From Micrococcales bacterium (GTDB lineage: Bacteria; Actinomycetota; Actinomycetes; Actinomycetales; Dermatophilaceae): DNA of 21,830 nt. The stretch is taken from the NCBI GenBank assembly GCA_003157445.1, contig PMJN01000118.1, forward strand, positions 1 to 21,830, in the 5' to 3' direction. The notes under the pieces are model-generated. The model was not told where the DNA came from. It was given only the letters and a program-made list of their open reading frames with translations, and made no database searches. The position numbers were made by a program, and so were the translations under genes. Below are positions 1-6,569 of the stretch, one piece after another (positions within the stretch are counted from its first letter, which is position 1; every line of letters begins with the position of its first letter).

Positions 1-1
1 C

Positions 2-601
2 GATTACGCCATCTTTGGGGCCAATCACCTCTACCGGAACGGCTCGGTGGGCTATGACCCCGAAGGCCTGATCTCGATCGTCGGAGCCGTCGTCACCGCC
101 TGCCTCGGTGCCACTGTGGGCCATGCACTCTTGGAATCTCGCAAGGGCGGAGGTAAGCGAGCGTCCGTTCTGTCGGTTGGGTCGATCATCCTCAGTGCCC
201 TGGCGTTGGCTGCCCTGCTCGACGTGTTCGTCCCGGCGTTCAAGAAGCAATGGACACCCCCTTTCGCCCTCCTCATCGGGGCCTGCGCCGCCGCTGTTCT
301 CCTCGTGGCCCACCTCGCGGTGGATGCAGGTCCGCGCAGCGGTGACCTACCTGCCCCCACTCGCTGGGCCTGGCCACTGATCGCTCTCGGTCGCAACAGC
401 CTCTTCGTCTACTTCGGTTCGCACGCCCTGACCGCATGGCTCAGCGTGCACACCCTTGACCACGTGGGCTATCTGACCCACTTCGCCAACGCCATCGCCC
501 TTGCGGGCCATCCGGCTATGACAATCTTTATTGCCGCCGAGGTGTTCTGGATCTCGCTGGCTTGTCTCCTCCACTGGAGGAGGATCTACCTGCGTCCCTA
601 A
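2..601 (+). CDS. Membrane acyltransferase, DUF5009/HGSNAT-like (3' end only)
   Basis: The reading frame is open from base 2 to the stop at 599-601, so the start lies outside the window and only about 199 C-terminal residues are seen. The early motif NHLYRNGSVGYDPEGLIS followed by a hydrophobic helix resembles bacterial DUF5009 proteins related to heparan-alpha-glucosaminide N-acetyltransferase (NagX-like), which are polytopic inner-membrane proteins. At least four further hydrophobic stretches follow, including one with the family-like segment ALGRNSLFVYFGSHAL, and the protein ends in a short basic tail (HWRRIYLRP). The family is thought to move acetyl groups across the membrane onto sugars, but the substrate here is unknown. 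The gene appears intact at its 3' end and is probably host backbone or the edge of the island. The family call is from memory of motifs. Confidence 0.75.
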   Translation, partial: DYAIFGANHLYRNGSVGYDPEGLISIVGAVVTACLGATVGHALLESRKGGGKRASVLSVGSIILSALALAALLDVFVPAFKKQWTPPFALLIGACAAAVLLVAHLAVDAGPRSGDLPAPTRWAWPLIALGRNSLFVYFGSHALTAWLSVHTLDHVGYLTHFANAIALAGHPAMTIFIAAEVFWISLACLLHWRRIYLRP

Positions 602-705
602 CCGCGGCGGCGCAACGCGTGACACAGCCTTCAGCCCCAAGCAGGGCCGGGAACAGTCGAAGATTCTGCCTCTCGTCATCGATGACCAGGATGCTGGCTG
701 CCGTC

Positions 706-1278
706 ATGGCAGCTCCAGGGCACGGCGACGTAGTCCGCGATGATCTCGTTGACCCAAGACACCTCGAAGAGATCGCGGAGGCGTTCGAGCGGACCGACAA
801 GAGCCACATCTCACATTCGCTGCACCCGGATCAGATCGAAGCCTTCGGGGACTCCATGACTGGCGATGTGAGCACCAGTCCGGGAGAGGCAGTCTTCTGG
901 ACTGGTGCTCACATCGGTCGCAACCCAGACTCCGACTTGTAGGCAGGAGATGACCGGAAAGGACGGTTTCTGGCACAAGAGTTCACCCGGTCAAAGGGAA
1001 AGACCACCCTTGAGGGGCTCCTTGAGGACCGCGGCATCGCAATGCCTACATGGAGCCGTGACGCTGCCGTTCGGGCACGCTGGACCGAGATCTCCACGAG
1101 GTATGCGGGTGGGGTCAGTGGTGATGTCTATGTCGTGATGGGACGCTCGGTACGAAAGGATGCCGTCTGGCACGAGCAGTTCAAGGCGCTCAAGAGGAAC
1201 GTCAACGTAACGCGTGTCATCAAGGTCGACCTCACGACCGGTCGTGAGGTCGTGATCCATGCGCGCGGCCCCGGGTGA
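706..1278 (+). pseudogene. Polymorphic toxin C-terminal tip, interrupted by in-frame TAG
   Basis: One reading frame runs from ATG 706 to TGA 1276-1278 but is cut by TAG at 940-942 (codon 79). Before the stop is the motif EAVFWTG (about residues 62-67). After it come KTTLEGLL, GIAMPTWS, WTEISTRYAGGVSG, VVMGRSVRKDAVWHE, LKRNVNVTRVIKVD and TGREVVI. This order (FW-S/T-G, TLE, MP-W, S-YA-ASG, VW-E, LK-N--VT-I, D--TG) is the layout I know from C-terminal toxin tips of CDI/Rhs-type polymorphic toxins; I cannot assign the enzymatic activity with certainty. No trafficking or repeat domain precedes it, so it is an orphan tip even ignoring the stop. Homology across both sides of the TAG shows that it was once a single domain. 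The start at 706 is a guess; the frame continues open upstream to 562. The downstream half could still be translated from ATG 1042. The stop overlaps the next ATG (TGATG). Confidence 0.6.
864..916. repeat. Perfect 18-bp inverted repeat inside toxin tip 1
   Basis: Bases 864-881 (CGATGTGAGCACCAGTCC) and 899-916 (GGACTGGTGCTCACATCG) are exact reverse complements separated by 17 bases. The right arm encodes the conserved FWTGAHIG of the toxin, so it is the probable ancestral arm. There is no T-run after it, so a terminator role is not supported. Confidence 0.9.
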
Positions 1279-1355
1279 TGGAGACGGAACGCGATTTGTC
1301 TCAGGACCAAGCCGACCTGCCATCCCCGCGGCGGCAGGAGAGGAGAACGAAGTGA
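1278..1355 (+). CDS. 25-codon coupling micro-ORF between toxin remnant and Sel1 gene
   Basis: ATG 1278 overlaps the toxin stop (TGATG), and the ORF's own TGA at 1353-1355 overlaps the GTG start of the Sel1 gene (GTGA). It encodes a 25-residue hydrophilic, charged peptide ending in RRQERRTK. Overlap at both ends is the usual geometry of translational coupling, so it may pass ribosomes from toxin to Sel1 gene or be the stump of an immunity gene. The Sel1 ribosome-binding site (AGGAGAGGAG) lies inside it. No similarity is recognised, and chance occurrence is possible at this length. Confidence 0.35.
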   Translation: METERDLSQDQADLPSPRRQERRTK

Positions 1356-2215
1356 ACGACGGACAACGCACGGACCAGCAAGCCACAGCACAGGATCTCG
1401 CCGGCATCACGGATCGCGGGCTCAGTCTGGCCAGCGAAGGCCACACCAAAGAGGCCATTGCGCTTCTGACGAGAGCCTCCGAGAGTGGCTACGCCGCGGC
1501 AACGTTCGGCTTGGGCCTCGTTGCCGACTCGCAGAGGTCTGCCGACGAGGCGTCTGGTTGGTATGAGAGGGCTGCTGAACAGGGAAGCACCGAGGCCATG
1601 TTCAACCTGGGAGTTGAAGCGGCTGACCGTGGCGACGAGTCCAAGGCACAGCGCTGGTTTGAGGCCGCAGCACAGAGCGGGCACACCGGGGCCATGGAGA
1701 GCCTCGCTGCCATCGCCCTGGACCGCGATGACCTGGCCTCAGCCGAGCGGTGGTACCAGCAGGCTGTCGAGTCCGGTGACCTTGGGCTGGCCTACAACCT
1801 CGCCCTGGTTCTGCAGGAGCAGGGAAAGCAGAAGGAGGCCGTCCGCGCCTTGTGGCGCGCCGCGACCGGACAGGACCCCCGAGCGATGGTGTTGCTGGGC
1901 GATGCCCGTCGGACCGAGGAGCCCGAGCAGGCAGAGTACTGGTACCGGGCTGGCGCCGCGTTGCATCATGGCCCCGCGCTTTTTGGCTTGGGCCTGACCC
2001 TGGCAGACCGCGCCGACTATGCCGGAGCGGAAAAGGCCATGGTAGAGGCCGCGGAGGCTGGCGAGAAGCGAGCAATGGGCACCCTCGGTGCTCTGGCCGA
2101 GTCGCACAAGCAGTCGAGGGAAGCCCTTGGCTGGTACGAGCGGGGCGCAGCCAGTGGTGACCAGGAATCTATTGATGCCCTGCGACGGCTCGGCGGATCC
2201 GACATCGTGATCTGA
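1352..2215 (+). CDS. Sel1-like repeat protein (toxin-cassette accessory or immunity type)
   Basis: A protein of about 287 residues made almost wholly of roughly 36-residue alpha-alpha repeats of the Sel1/TPR-like class. Recurrent signatures are SGWYERAAEQGSTEAMFNLG, QRWFEAAAQSGHTGAMESLA, ERWYQQAVESGDLGLAYNLA, EYWYRAGAALHHGPALFGLG and LGWYERGAASGDQES. GTG 1352 is chosen because AGGAGAGGAG lies just upstream and because the paralogue at 14436 starts at the same relative place (VND...). Such repeats are protein-interaction scaffolds. Next to a toxin tip, the natural guess is an immunity or accessory role, but no enzymatic or binding residue proves it. It ends in a TGA at 2213-2215 which lies in frame with the downstream ankyrin gene; in the paralogue the two are one protein. 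It has one more N-terminal repeat than that paralogue. Confidence 0.85.
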   Translation: MNDGQRTDQQATAQDLAGITDRGLSLASEGHTKEAIALLTRASESGYAAATFGLGLVADSQRSADEASGWYERAAEQGSTEAMFNLGVEAADRGDESKAQRWFEAAAQSGHTGAMESLAAIALDRDDLASAERWYQQAVESGDLGLAYNLALVLQEQGKQKEAVRALWRAATGQDPRAMVLLGDARRTEEPEQAEYWYRAGAALHHGPALFGLGLTLADRADYAGAEKAMVEAAEAGEKRAMGTLGALAESHKQSREALGWYERGAASGDQESIDALRRLGGSDIVI

Positions 2216-2239
2216 GTCAGTGGCTGTCAGACTACGTCG

Positions 2240-2860
2240 ATGAGCTCGCCAGAATCTGATCTGTTCGCCGCCATAGACACTGACGACCGCAAGGCACTGG
2301 CCACGGCCCTGGACGGCGGCCTCCCCATCGACGCCCGCGGACCCCTGGGTCGCACCGCATGTTTTCTGGCGGCTGCCTGGTGTAGGACGGAGAGCTTGGG
2401 CCTGCTGATCGAACGTGGGGCCGATCTCGAACTGCCTGATGAGTGCGGCAACACCCCCTTGATGGTCGCAGTCATTGAAGGAAGCGAGCACGCAGAGGTC
2501 ATGGGCATACTGCTGCGAGCCGGCGCGGACCCGATGAGGCCCAACCTGGCAGGTGCTACGCCAGCATTGATGGCAACAACAATGTCCGCCAAGGTCCGAC
2601 TTATGTTCCCCGCGGACCCCAACCCGCTGGGCCTGCCAAGTCTGGAGACCCTGGACAGCACACCCCACGCGATACGCCTTTCAGTGGGCGGAGCCCCTCT
2701 GATCATCCGGGGCGAGCAGGTGATTCGCGACGGGGAAAGAGTGCGGATCTTGTACGAGCAAGACCTGAGCCAGAGCGTCGGCGGCCAGCCGCTGTCGGCT
2801 CCGGTCAAAGCCCACATTCGCTGCCACCTCGTGGTCGGGGGCAGCCCGGTCGAGTCATAG
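2240..2860 (+). CDS. Ankyrin-repeat protein, split-off C-terminal half of a Sel1-ankyrin fusion
   Basis: A 206-residue protein in the same frame as the Sel1 gene, only 24 bases after its stop. Three ankyrin-like repeats occupy about residues 4-115 (LFAAIDTDDRKALATALDGG, LLIERGADLELPDECGNTPL, ILLRAGADPMRPNLAGATPA). A C-terminal region of about 85 residues (PLGLPSLETLDSTPHAIRLS...) has no family I recognise but is almost unchanged in the paralogue at 14436-15791, so it is under constraint. ATG 2240 has no strong ribosome-binding site, which fits origin by a nonsense mutation in a fused gene, with expression by re-initiation or read-through. Ankyrin proteins are among the known immunity or accessory classes of polymorphic toxin loci. 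Confidence 0.8.
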   Translation: MSSPESDLFAAIDTDDRKALATALDGGLPIDARGPLGRTACFLAAAWCRTESLGLLIERGADLELPDECGNTPLMVAVIEGSEHAEVMGILLRAGADPMRPNLAGATPALMATTMSAKVRLMFPADPNPLGLPSLETLDSTPHAIRLSVGGAPLIIRGEQVIRDGERVRILYEQDLSQSVGGQPLSAPVKAHIRCHLVVGGSPVES

Positions 2861-2913
2861 CGCAGAGGAAACCCGACTCAAGTGGATTCCCACCGGCCTG
2901 CGAGTCCGGCTTC

Positions 2914-2970
2914 GTGGATGAAACAGCGCTGATGCGAGACGGCGACCACCTCGAGATTGGCGCCGGGTAG
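2914..2970 (+). pseudogene. 18-codon N-terminal stub of the immunity-like gene seen at 12872
   Basis: GTG 2914 to TAG 2968 encodes VDETALMRDGDHLEIGAG. It aligns without gaps to the first 18 codons of the gene at 12872 (VSRPVLVRDGDHREISAG). The codon that stops it, TAG, corresponds to CAG (Gln19) in that gene. After the stop the similarity fades, and an attachment-type repeat begins at 2989. It sits behind the Sel1/ankyrin pair just as another remnant sits behind the second Sel1-ankyrin gene. Confidence 0.65.
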
Positions 2971-3387
2971 ACCGCCTAGGGGTCTGCTGAGCTGACAGTC
3001 CGTCCCGCATGGCTAATGGCATTCACCAGGCACGCCATCCGCAGCCCCGGGCCGGTGTAACTCGTTCCGCGCGATGCCACGTGCCTGCAGATGGCGGCGT
3101 CGAGAGTCAATTAGGGTTCGTTGGTAACGGAACGGCGACCGGGCACTGGAGGCGGTGCGGGATCTCGTTTTCGACGCCGTGGCTGACGCCCGCACACAGT
3201 TGACTGGCCGGCGTCACCCCTCTCAAGACCGTGACGACTGGGACCTTATGGTCTTGATGCGCCAGCCGGTTACCCGCCACGACGACCCTGAGCGGACCCC
3301 CTGGACGTCCTGCCGGGGATGTCGCGGATGCTGTTCCTCGTGGCCGCCCTCCGCCAGTCGCCCCTACCCCAGCGCCGAACGGAAACC
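2971..3387. other. Gene-poor stretch with a possible broken reading frame
   Basis: No convincing intact gene is seen. A stretch at about 3155-3300 on the + strand reads like protein (RDLVFDAVADARTQLTGRRH, then WDLMVLMRQP), and its sense may continue in another frame (LDVLPGMSRMLFLVAAL) at 3301-3350, suggesting a frameshifted relic leading into the ORF at 3388. The family is unknown. The left end carries the repeat at 2989-3021. Confidence 0.3.
2989..3021 (+). repeat. Attachment-flank direct repeat, copy 1
   Basis: GAGCTGACAGTCCGTCCCGC-AT-GGCTAATGGCA matches, with few changes, the sequences at 3695-3726 and 16470-16502. In the other two copies this motif lies about 130 bp before a tRNA-Gly 3' fragment; here the tRNA part is absent. 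The likely source is the flank of an integrative-element attachment site. Confidence 0.7.
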
Positions 3388-3618
3388 ATGGACCACATGC
3401 ATGTCAATCCCAGCGACGTCCGCGACGCTTGCGGCTATCTCAAACACGATGGTGAATGCGAGTGCGGCGATTTCAAACGCAACCTCATCACTGCCAACAT
3501 CTGCGCTGGCCCCGAGGACCGTGCCCGTCTAGCTCTGGGCTTCCCCGGCCTGGTTGCGGCGATTCAGTCCCAAACCTCCAACCCGGCGGGCATCGAATGT
3601 CTGGAGGGCTTGGACTGA
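3388..3618 (+). CDS. Small Cys-containing hypothetical protein
   Basis: ATG 3388 opens a 76-residue frame (MDHMHVNPSDVRDACGYLKH...). The stretch CGYLKHDGECECGDF has three closely placed cysteines that could hold a metal ion, and another Cys occurs later (NICAG). The frame is also open upstream to ATG 3319, but the upstream peptide has a different character. The ribosome-binding site is weak (GGAAACC). I do not recognise the family. It lies between two attachment-type repeats, so it may be cargo or a decayed gene end. Confidence 0.4.
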   Translation: MDHMHVNPSDVRDACGYLKHDGECECGDFKRNLITANICAGPEDRARLALGFPGLVAAIQSQTSNPAGIECLEGLD

Positions 3619-3694
3619 CGTCCAACCGTTTCTCGGTCATGTCGACCCCCTCGAGCCGAGCCGTAGCTCAGCATGTCGGGCCACTTACACCGAT

Positions 3695-3742
3695 GAGCTG
3701 ACAGTCCCGCCCGCATGGGTAATGGCACGCAGTCATGGCCCG
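3695..3742 (+). repeat. Attachment-flank direct repeat, copy 2
   Basis: GAGCTGACAGTCCCGCCCGC at 3695, followed by GTAATGGCACGC and a degenerate second half (GTCATGGCCCGAG), parallels 16470-16516. The similarity continues patchily (CGTATGTATGGCAA near 3799) up to the tRNA-Gly fragment at 3825, so the whole of 3695-3869 is a diverged copy of 16470-16644. Confidence 0.75.
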
Positions 3743-3824
3743 AGTGCTGATTCCTGATGCCACCGGGCGCCGCCCCAGATGAAAGATGGCGCCCAACTCG
3801 TATGTATGGCAATACTTTTCGCGT

Positions 3825-3869
3825 GTGGAGCGGGTGACGGGAATCGAACCCGCACTGTCAGCTTGGGAA
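3825..3869 (-). repeat. att-like site: 3' half of tRNA-Gly(CCC), copy 1
   Basis: A 45-bp block identical to 16600-16644. Read on the - strand it is the 3' part of a tRNA-Gly: anticodon loop TTCCCAA, the 3' side of the anticodon stem GCTGA, T-arm GTGCGGGTTCGATTCCCGT, acceptor CACCCGC, discriminator T and encoded CCA. The sequence on the 5' side does not form the rest of a tRNA, so this is not a functional tRNA gene. Tyrosine recombinases often integrate with crossover in the anticodon loop and leave exactly this half-tRNA duplicate. The translated peptide VTGIEPALSAWE that it yields on the + strand is an artefact. Confidence 0.85.
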
Positions 3870-4354
3870 CTGTTTGAACTCATGGGGTTTGTGCTTGGTT
3901 CTTTGCGTGTTTCGTGGTCCCGAGCGGCCTGGGGTGTCCCTTGGATGCCTGTCGTAAAGGCACGTTAATGGCACGGAGCCGGAGATTCGAGTCGACTGGT
4001 CAGAGCGAGTCGCCTAGTCTTCGCGAGCTTCAGTGCGGACCTTCTTGGCGAGGTCGGTGGCGCCTTGCGGACGGCGAACCACGGCCGTACGGCAGCACCA
4101 GTGCTCGCCCGAAAGCAGGGGGACCGAAGCGACCCACAGAAGCTGAGTCGCGCACCCTGCGACCTCTGACACCCAACTCCGGACCTAACTTCTGGGACTG
4201 GAGGTACCTGGGTGCGGCGGTGGGGTCGGCGCTTCGGTAGAGACGTCTCACTTCCATGAAACTGGGCCGATCGGCGACACAAGGGACCACCCCTGCCGAT
4301 GGACAGGACCAGCCGCCACCTGCTGCTCATGCGGCGCGGGCGCTGTCCAGTCTG
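3870..4354. other. Stretch with no convincing gene
   Basis: A further TTAATGGCACGG at 3965-3976 resembles the repeats near the att-like sites. On the - strand a short frame ending at 4014 reads ATDLAKKVRTEARED, which might be the end of a lost gene. On the + strand a frame ending at 4474 has a protein-like tail (WDQWLAATRNEVAKSYLTG) but overlaps the better-supported - strand gene at 4355-4567. Nothing else is supportable. Confidence 0.3.
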
Positions 4355-4567
4355 TCAGGGAGGCTCATGCTGCACGCCGACCGTCCGCCCCAAAGCCCAC
4401 AAGAGTGGGACCAGTGGCTGGCGGCCACCCGCAATGAGGTAGCCAAGAGCTACCTCACCGGCCAGGGAACCTAACACCCCGCCAATGCCCTGCAGGTCAG
4501 TCATCGCCGACTCAACCCCGGCGGGGTCATCGCCCACATACGAGTACTGGGCATACGACCCGCTCAT
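4355..4567 (-). CDS. Small protein coupled to the WXG100-like gene
   Basis: 70 residues starting at ATG 4567, which overlaps the TGA of the gene before it (ATGA). The N-terminus SGSYAQYSYVGDDPAGVESA is followed by a predicted helical, glycine-rich and then hydrophobic segment. Pairs of short helical proteins joined by an ATGA overlap are typical of WXG100 partner genes. The last 30 residues (LGYLIAGGRQPLVPLLWALG) are less convincing and may be read-through of a truncated 3' end, since the opposite strand there also has a protein-like frame. Confidence 0.5.
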   Translation of the reverse strand: MSGSYAQYSYVGDDPAGVESAMTDLQGIGGVLGSLAGEVALGYLIAGGRQPLVPLLWALGRTVGVQHEPP

Positions 4568-4803
4568 CGGAGGCCGGCCCGATCTGTGGCGACCACGCTG
4601 TCGGCTGACTTCGCCAGCTCGACGCCAAGCAGGTCAAGCTCATGCGCCAACGCGCCCGCGGCTGAACCCCACATCGTGGTGAACCTCGCCAACCGCGCCC
4701 CCAGGGTGGGGTCCCCGCGCGCCACGTTGATCCCGTCGCAGACCCGGCGCTGGTTCGCAACTAGATTCGAGTGCTCCCGAATCGCCGCCGACACGCTCGG
4801 CAC
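4564..4803 (-). CDS. WXG100-like small helical protein
   Basis: 79 residues from GTG 4803, with GGAGGT 12 bases upstream and an in-frame stop just before that. Two helices flank a turn FTTMWGSAAGAL, with W-G-S in place of the canonical W-x-G, followed by a second helix ending near TDRAGLR. Length, helix-turn-helix layout and coupling to a second short gene fit the WXG100 (ESAT-6-like) superfamily of T7SS substrates or chaperones. It lies at the downstream end of the same - strand block that carries EspG-like and hydrolase genes. Confidence 0.6.
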   Translation of the reverse strand: MPSVSAAIREHSNLVANQRRVCDGINVARGDPTLGARLARFTTMWGSAAGALAHELDLLGVELAKSADSVVATDRAGLR

Positions 4804-4864
4804 CCCGACGGATCGACCTCCAGTGCATTCCAGTCACCTGGACCCACAGTTCCGTAGCCCCGTC

Positions 4865-5758
4865 TCAGCACGCACTGGTGACGATCGTCTGAACCTCGAC
4901 GACCACCACGGGCGCGCTCGTTACGTCCCTGTGCAGTTCCGGCGGTGCACCCGGAACACGGATCGCCACGTCGTCGAGCTCGAAACGTAAAGTCCAGAAT
5001 GCCGTGGCCGTCGCCTTGTATGCCGGAGCCCCGTTGAGTCCGAGCGCAGAGCCAGCCAGGGAGGAACGCCGGTATCGGTACGTGCACCTGTCGGACTTGG
5101 GAGTCACCCACTTGCAGGTGACCGCGCCCGATCCATCCCCCGGGTCGACCTGCAGTCGGTCCGGGGTCGCATACGCGACCAAGCCGAGTGCCGACGTGCC
5201 CTTGCGTACTTGCCCGTCCAAGCCCTCCGCCCAGAACCACGTAGCAAGGTGGACCAGGGTCCGGTTCGTGGGGTTGAACCGCAGAGTTGCCGTGGGCAGC
5301 TGAATCCGACCAATGGCCTCCGTTGCCTGGACTGCCAATGACGGTGGCTGGGCGGGCTGAGCATCCCACAGGGCATTGCCTCTCCAACTTCCGTTCGTGA
5401 GAAGGCAAATCTGGGTGTGCCACTTCGTGTCAGGCGTGGGCTGCGTCGCAGGATCTGGCGGATTGAGGATCGCCACCGAAGCCGAGTCGTAGCACGGTGT
5501 CGTGCCCGCGCAGTACAAGGCTGCGCCGGAAGGCGCCAGCGGTGTGTGGAGGTCACACGAAGCGGCAGGGATCCCTGTTGGAGCTGCCGGTCGCTGCGTG
5601 CTGCCCGGTTGACCCGGGCACACAGTCTGGTAGACCCCGTCGGCGACGCTCGTAACGGAGCAGTCAGCCGCGGACGCGGTTCCGTTGGATACTGCCAAAG
5701 GAAGTCCAGCCAGCAGCATGACGAGGCTGGCCCTGAGTATCATTTTCGGGATGCTCAC
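4865..5758 (-). CDS. Secreted protein with signal peptide and PGDGSG motif
   Basis: A protein of about 297 residues. The N-terminus has a basic start, a hydrophobic core (LVMLLAGLPLAV) and a likely cleavage site after TASA, leaving ADC as the mature start. The mature part has many cysteines and the stretch RLQVDPGDGSGAVTCKWVTP then CTYRYRRSSL, a pattern common to uncharacterised secreted actinobacterial proteins encoded beside lipoproteins. GTG 5758 is listed because it follows the upstream stop by only 5 bases; ATG 5743 is an alternative start. AAGGA is just upstream of the GTG, at tighter than ideal spacing. The function is unknown; the position implies co-expression with the lipoprotein at 5764-6312. 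Confidence 0.75.
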   Translation of the reverse strand: MSIPKMILRASLVMLLAGLPLAVSNGTASAADCSVTSVADGVYQTVCPGQPGSTQRPAAPTGIPAASCDLHTPLAPSGAALYCAGTTPCYDSASVAILNPPDPATQPTPDTKWHTQICLLTNGSWRGNALWDAQPAQPPSLAVQATEAIGRIQLPTATLRFNPTNRTLVHLATWFWAEGLDGQVRKGTSALGLVAYATPDRLQVDPGDGSGAVTCKWVTPKSDRCTYRYRRSSLAGSALGLNGAPAYKATATAFWTLRFELDDVAIRVPGAPPELHRDVTSAPVVVVEVQTIVTSAC

Positions 5759-5763
5759 AGTCC

Positions 5764-6312
5764 TTATCCCCTGGCGGCGCATGCTGCGCCGTCGGTGAAT
5801 CCAGCCACACGCCATGTGCCGGCCGAGCGGGTCAGGTTAACGTTCACGATGCGTGGCGTCGACGGCTTTGCCGTGACGGGCGGAGAGGCCGACTTCTTCA
5901 CCCCGTAGCTCCGACCGATCCAGCACTCGGTTAGCTTTGACTTCGCCCCCGTGACCGTCACGGCGCGAATCTCTTCCACGTCGTCGTCGCCGGACAAGAT
6001 GAATCCCAAGGTAAGCCCCCCAACGATTCCTTGTTCGGCCTGAACTGCGCGTTGCTCCGTGGCCACACTCCGCAGTAAGGCTCTGTCCACCCTCGCACCC
6101 CTCCGATACTTCGCGATCAGCGCACGGTAGGCCAAGAAGCTATCGATGACCTGCTGCTGCTCCTGGGTCCATTTCGACGCTGACGTCGGTGATGTGCTCG
6201 AGTTCGGCGTGAAGGGTGCCAACCCGGAGGGCTTGTCACTGCCACAGGCGCTCAACCCCAGCAGCGCAACAGCGACAACGGACACTGACGCAACACAACG
6301 GGGGGACTTCAC
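5764..6312 (-). CDS. Lipoprotein of unknown function
   Basis: 182 residues from GTG 6312. A short basic N-terminus, a hydrophobic stretch and the lipobox LSAC (Cys about 23) mark a lipid-anchored exported protein. A low-complexity Ser/Thr/Pro linker is followed by a helical stretch (EQQQVIDSFLAYRALIAKYR) and a C-terminal half ending in two conserved-looking Cys regions. Its plan (linker, helix with a run near DxALLRSVA, then a domain ending in Cys) recalls the lipoprotein at 7953-8603, so the two may be distant relatives. It stops 5 bases before the secreted-protein gene. Confidence 0.75.
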   Translation of the reverse strand: MKSPRCVASVSVVAVALLGLSACGSDKPSGLAPFTPNSSTSPTSASKWTQEQQQVIDSFLAYRALIAKYRRGARVDRALLRSVATEQRAVQAEQGIVGGLTLGFILSGDDDVEEIRAVTVTGAKSKLTECWIGRSYGVKKSASPPVTAKPSTPRIVNVNLTRSAGTWRVAGFTDGAACAARG

Positions 6313-6424
6313 TCGTGCGATTCTGCTCTAATGCGGGCAAACGCCTCACATCGGCGCACTCAAATTGACCAACCTGCTGTCAACACGATGTTGGAGCCTC
6401 GTCGTCGCTCGTCGAACCGTCAGC

Positions 6425-6445
6425 GTGGAGGCCAAAGGCCTCCAC
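6425..6445. repeat. Perfect 9-bp hairpin in decayed array unit
   Basis: GTGGAGGCC (6425-6433), three bases AAA, then GGCCTCCAC (6437-6445). It could be a factor-independent terminator for the - strand array, but no T-run follows on either strand. It lies just past the end of the truncated lipoprotein copy at 6468. Confidence 0.6.
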
Positions 6446-6467
6446 CCGCTCATCTGGGGCCGTCCTC

Positions 6468-6569
6468 TCAACGTACCCGACGATCGCAACCGGTGGGCCG
6501 AGCGAGCGGCCCTTCGCACACCGCGGCAAGGACCACGCCTATCACGGCCAGGACCGAGGGCCGCGTCGT
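6468..6569 (-). pseudogene. Array unit E: truncated lipoprotein copy with lost start
   Basis: The frame TRPSVLAVIGVVLAAVC copies the signal peptides of lipoproteins A and D (MRRPxVLAV...VLAAVCVGLL). It then diverges before the lipobox Cys and stops at 6468. At the start site the ATG of the other copies is ACG. Only the signal-peptide end survives. Confidence 0.75.

Noticed and set aside
2213..2215. TGA as a recoded (selenocysteine) codon in a Sel1-ankyrin fusion
   Set aside because: The paralogue has Ser, not Cys, at this place, no selenocysteine element is evident, and a plain nonsense split explains it.
2989..3021. CRISPR-type repeat array from the recurring 33-bp motif
   Set aside because: Only three copies, kilobases apart, no regular spacers and no cas genes.
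3786..3968. + strand ORF with VTGIEPALSAWE
   Set aside because: It is the translation of a tRNA-Gly 3' half; peptides of this sort are familiar annotation artefacts.
4256..4474. + strand ORF ending KSYLTGQGT as a gene
   Set aside because: Protein-like tail but overlaps the coupled - strand gene at 4355-4567, and has no ribosome-binding site or recognisable start domain.
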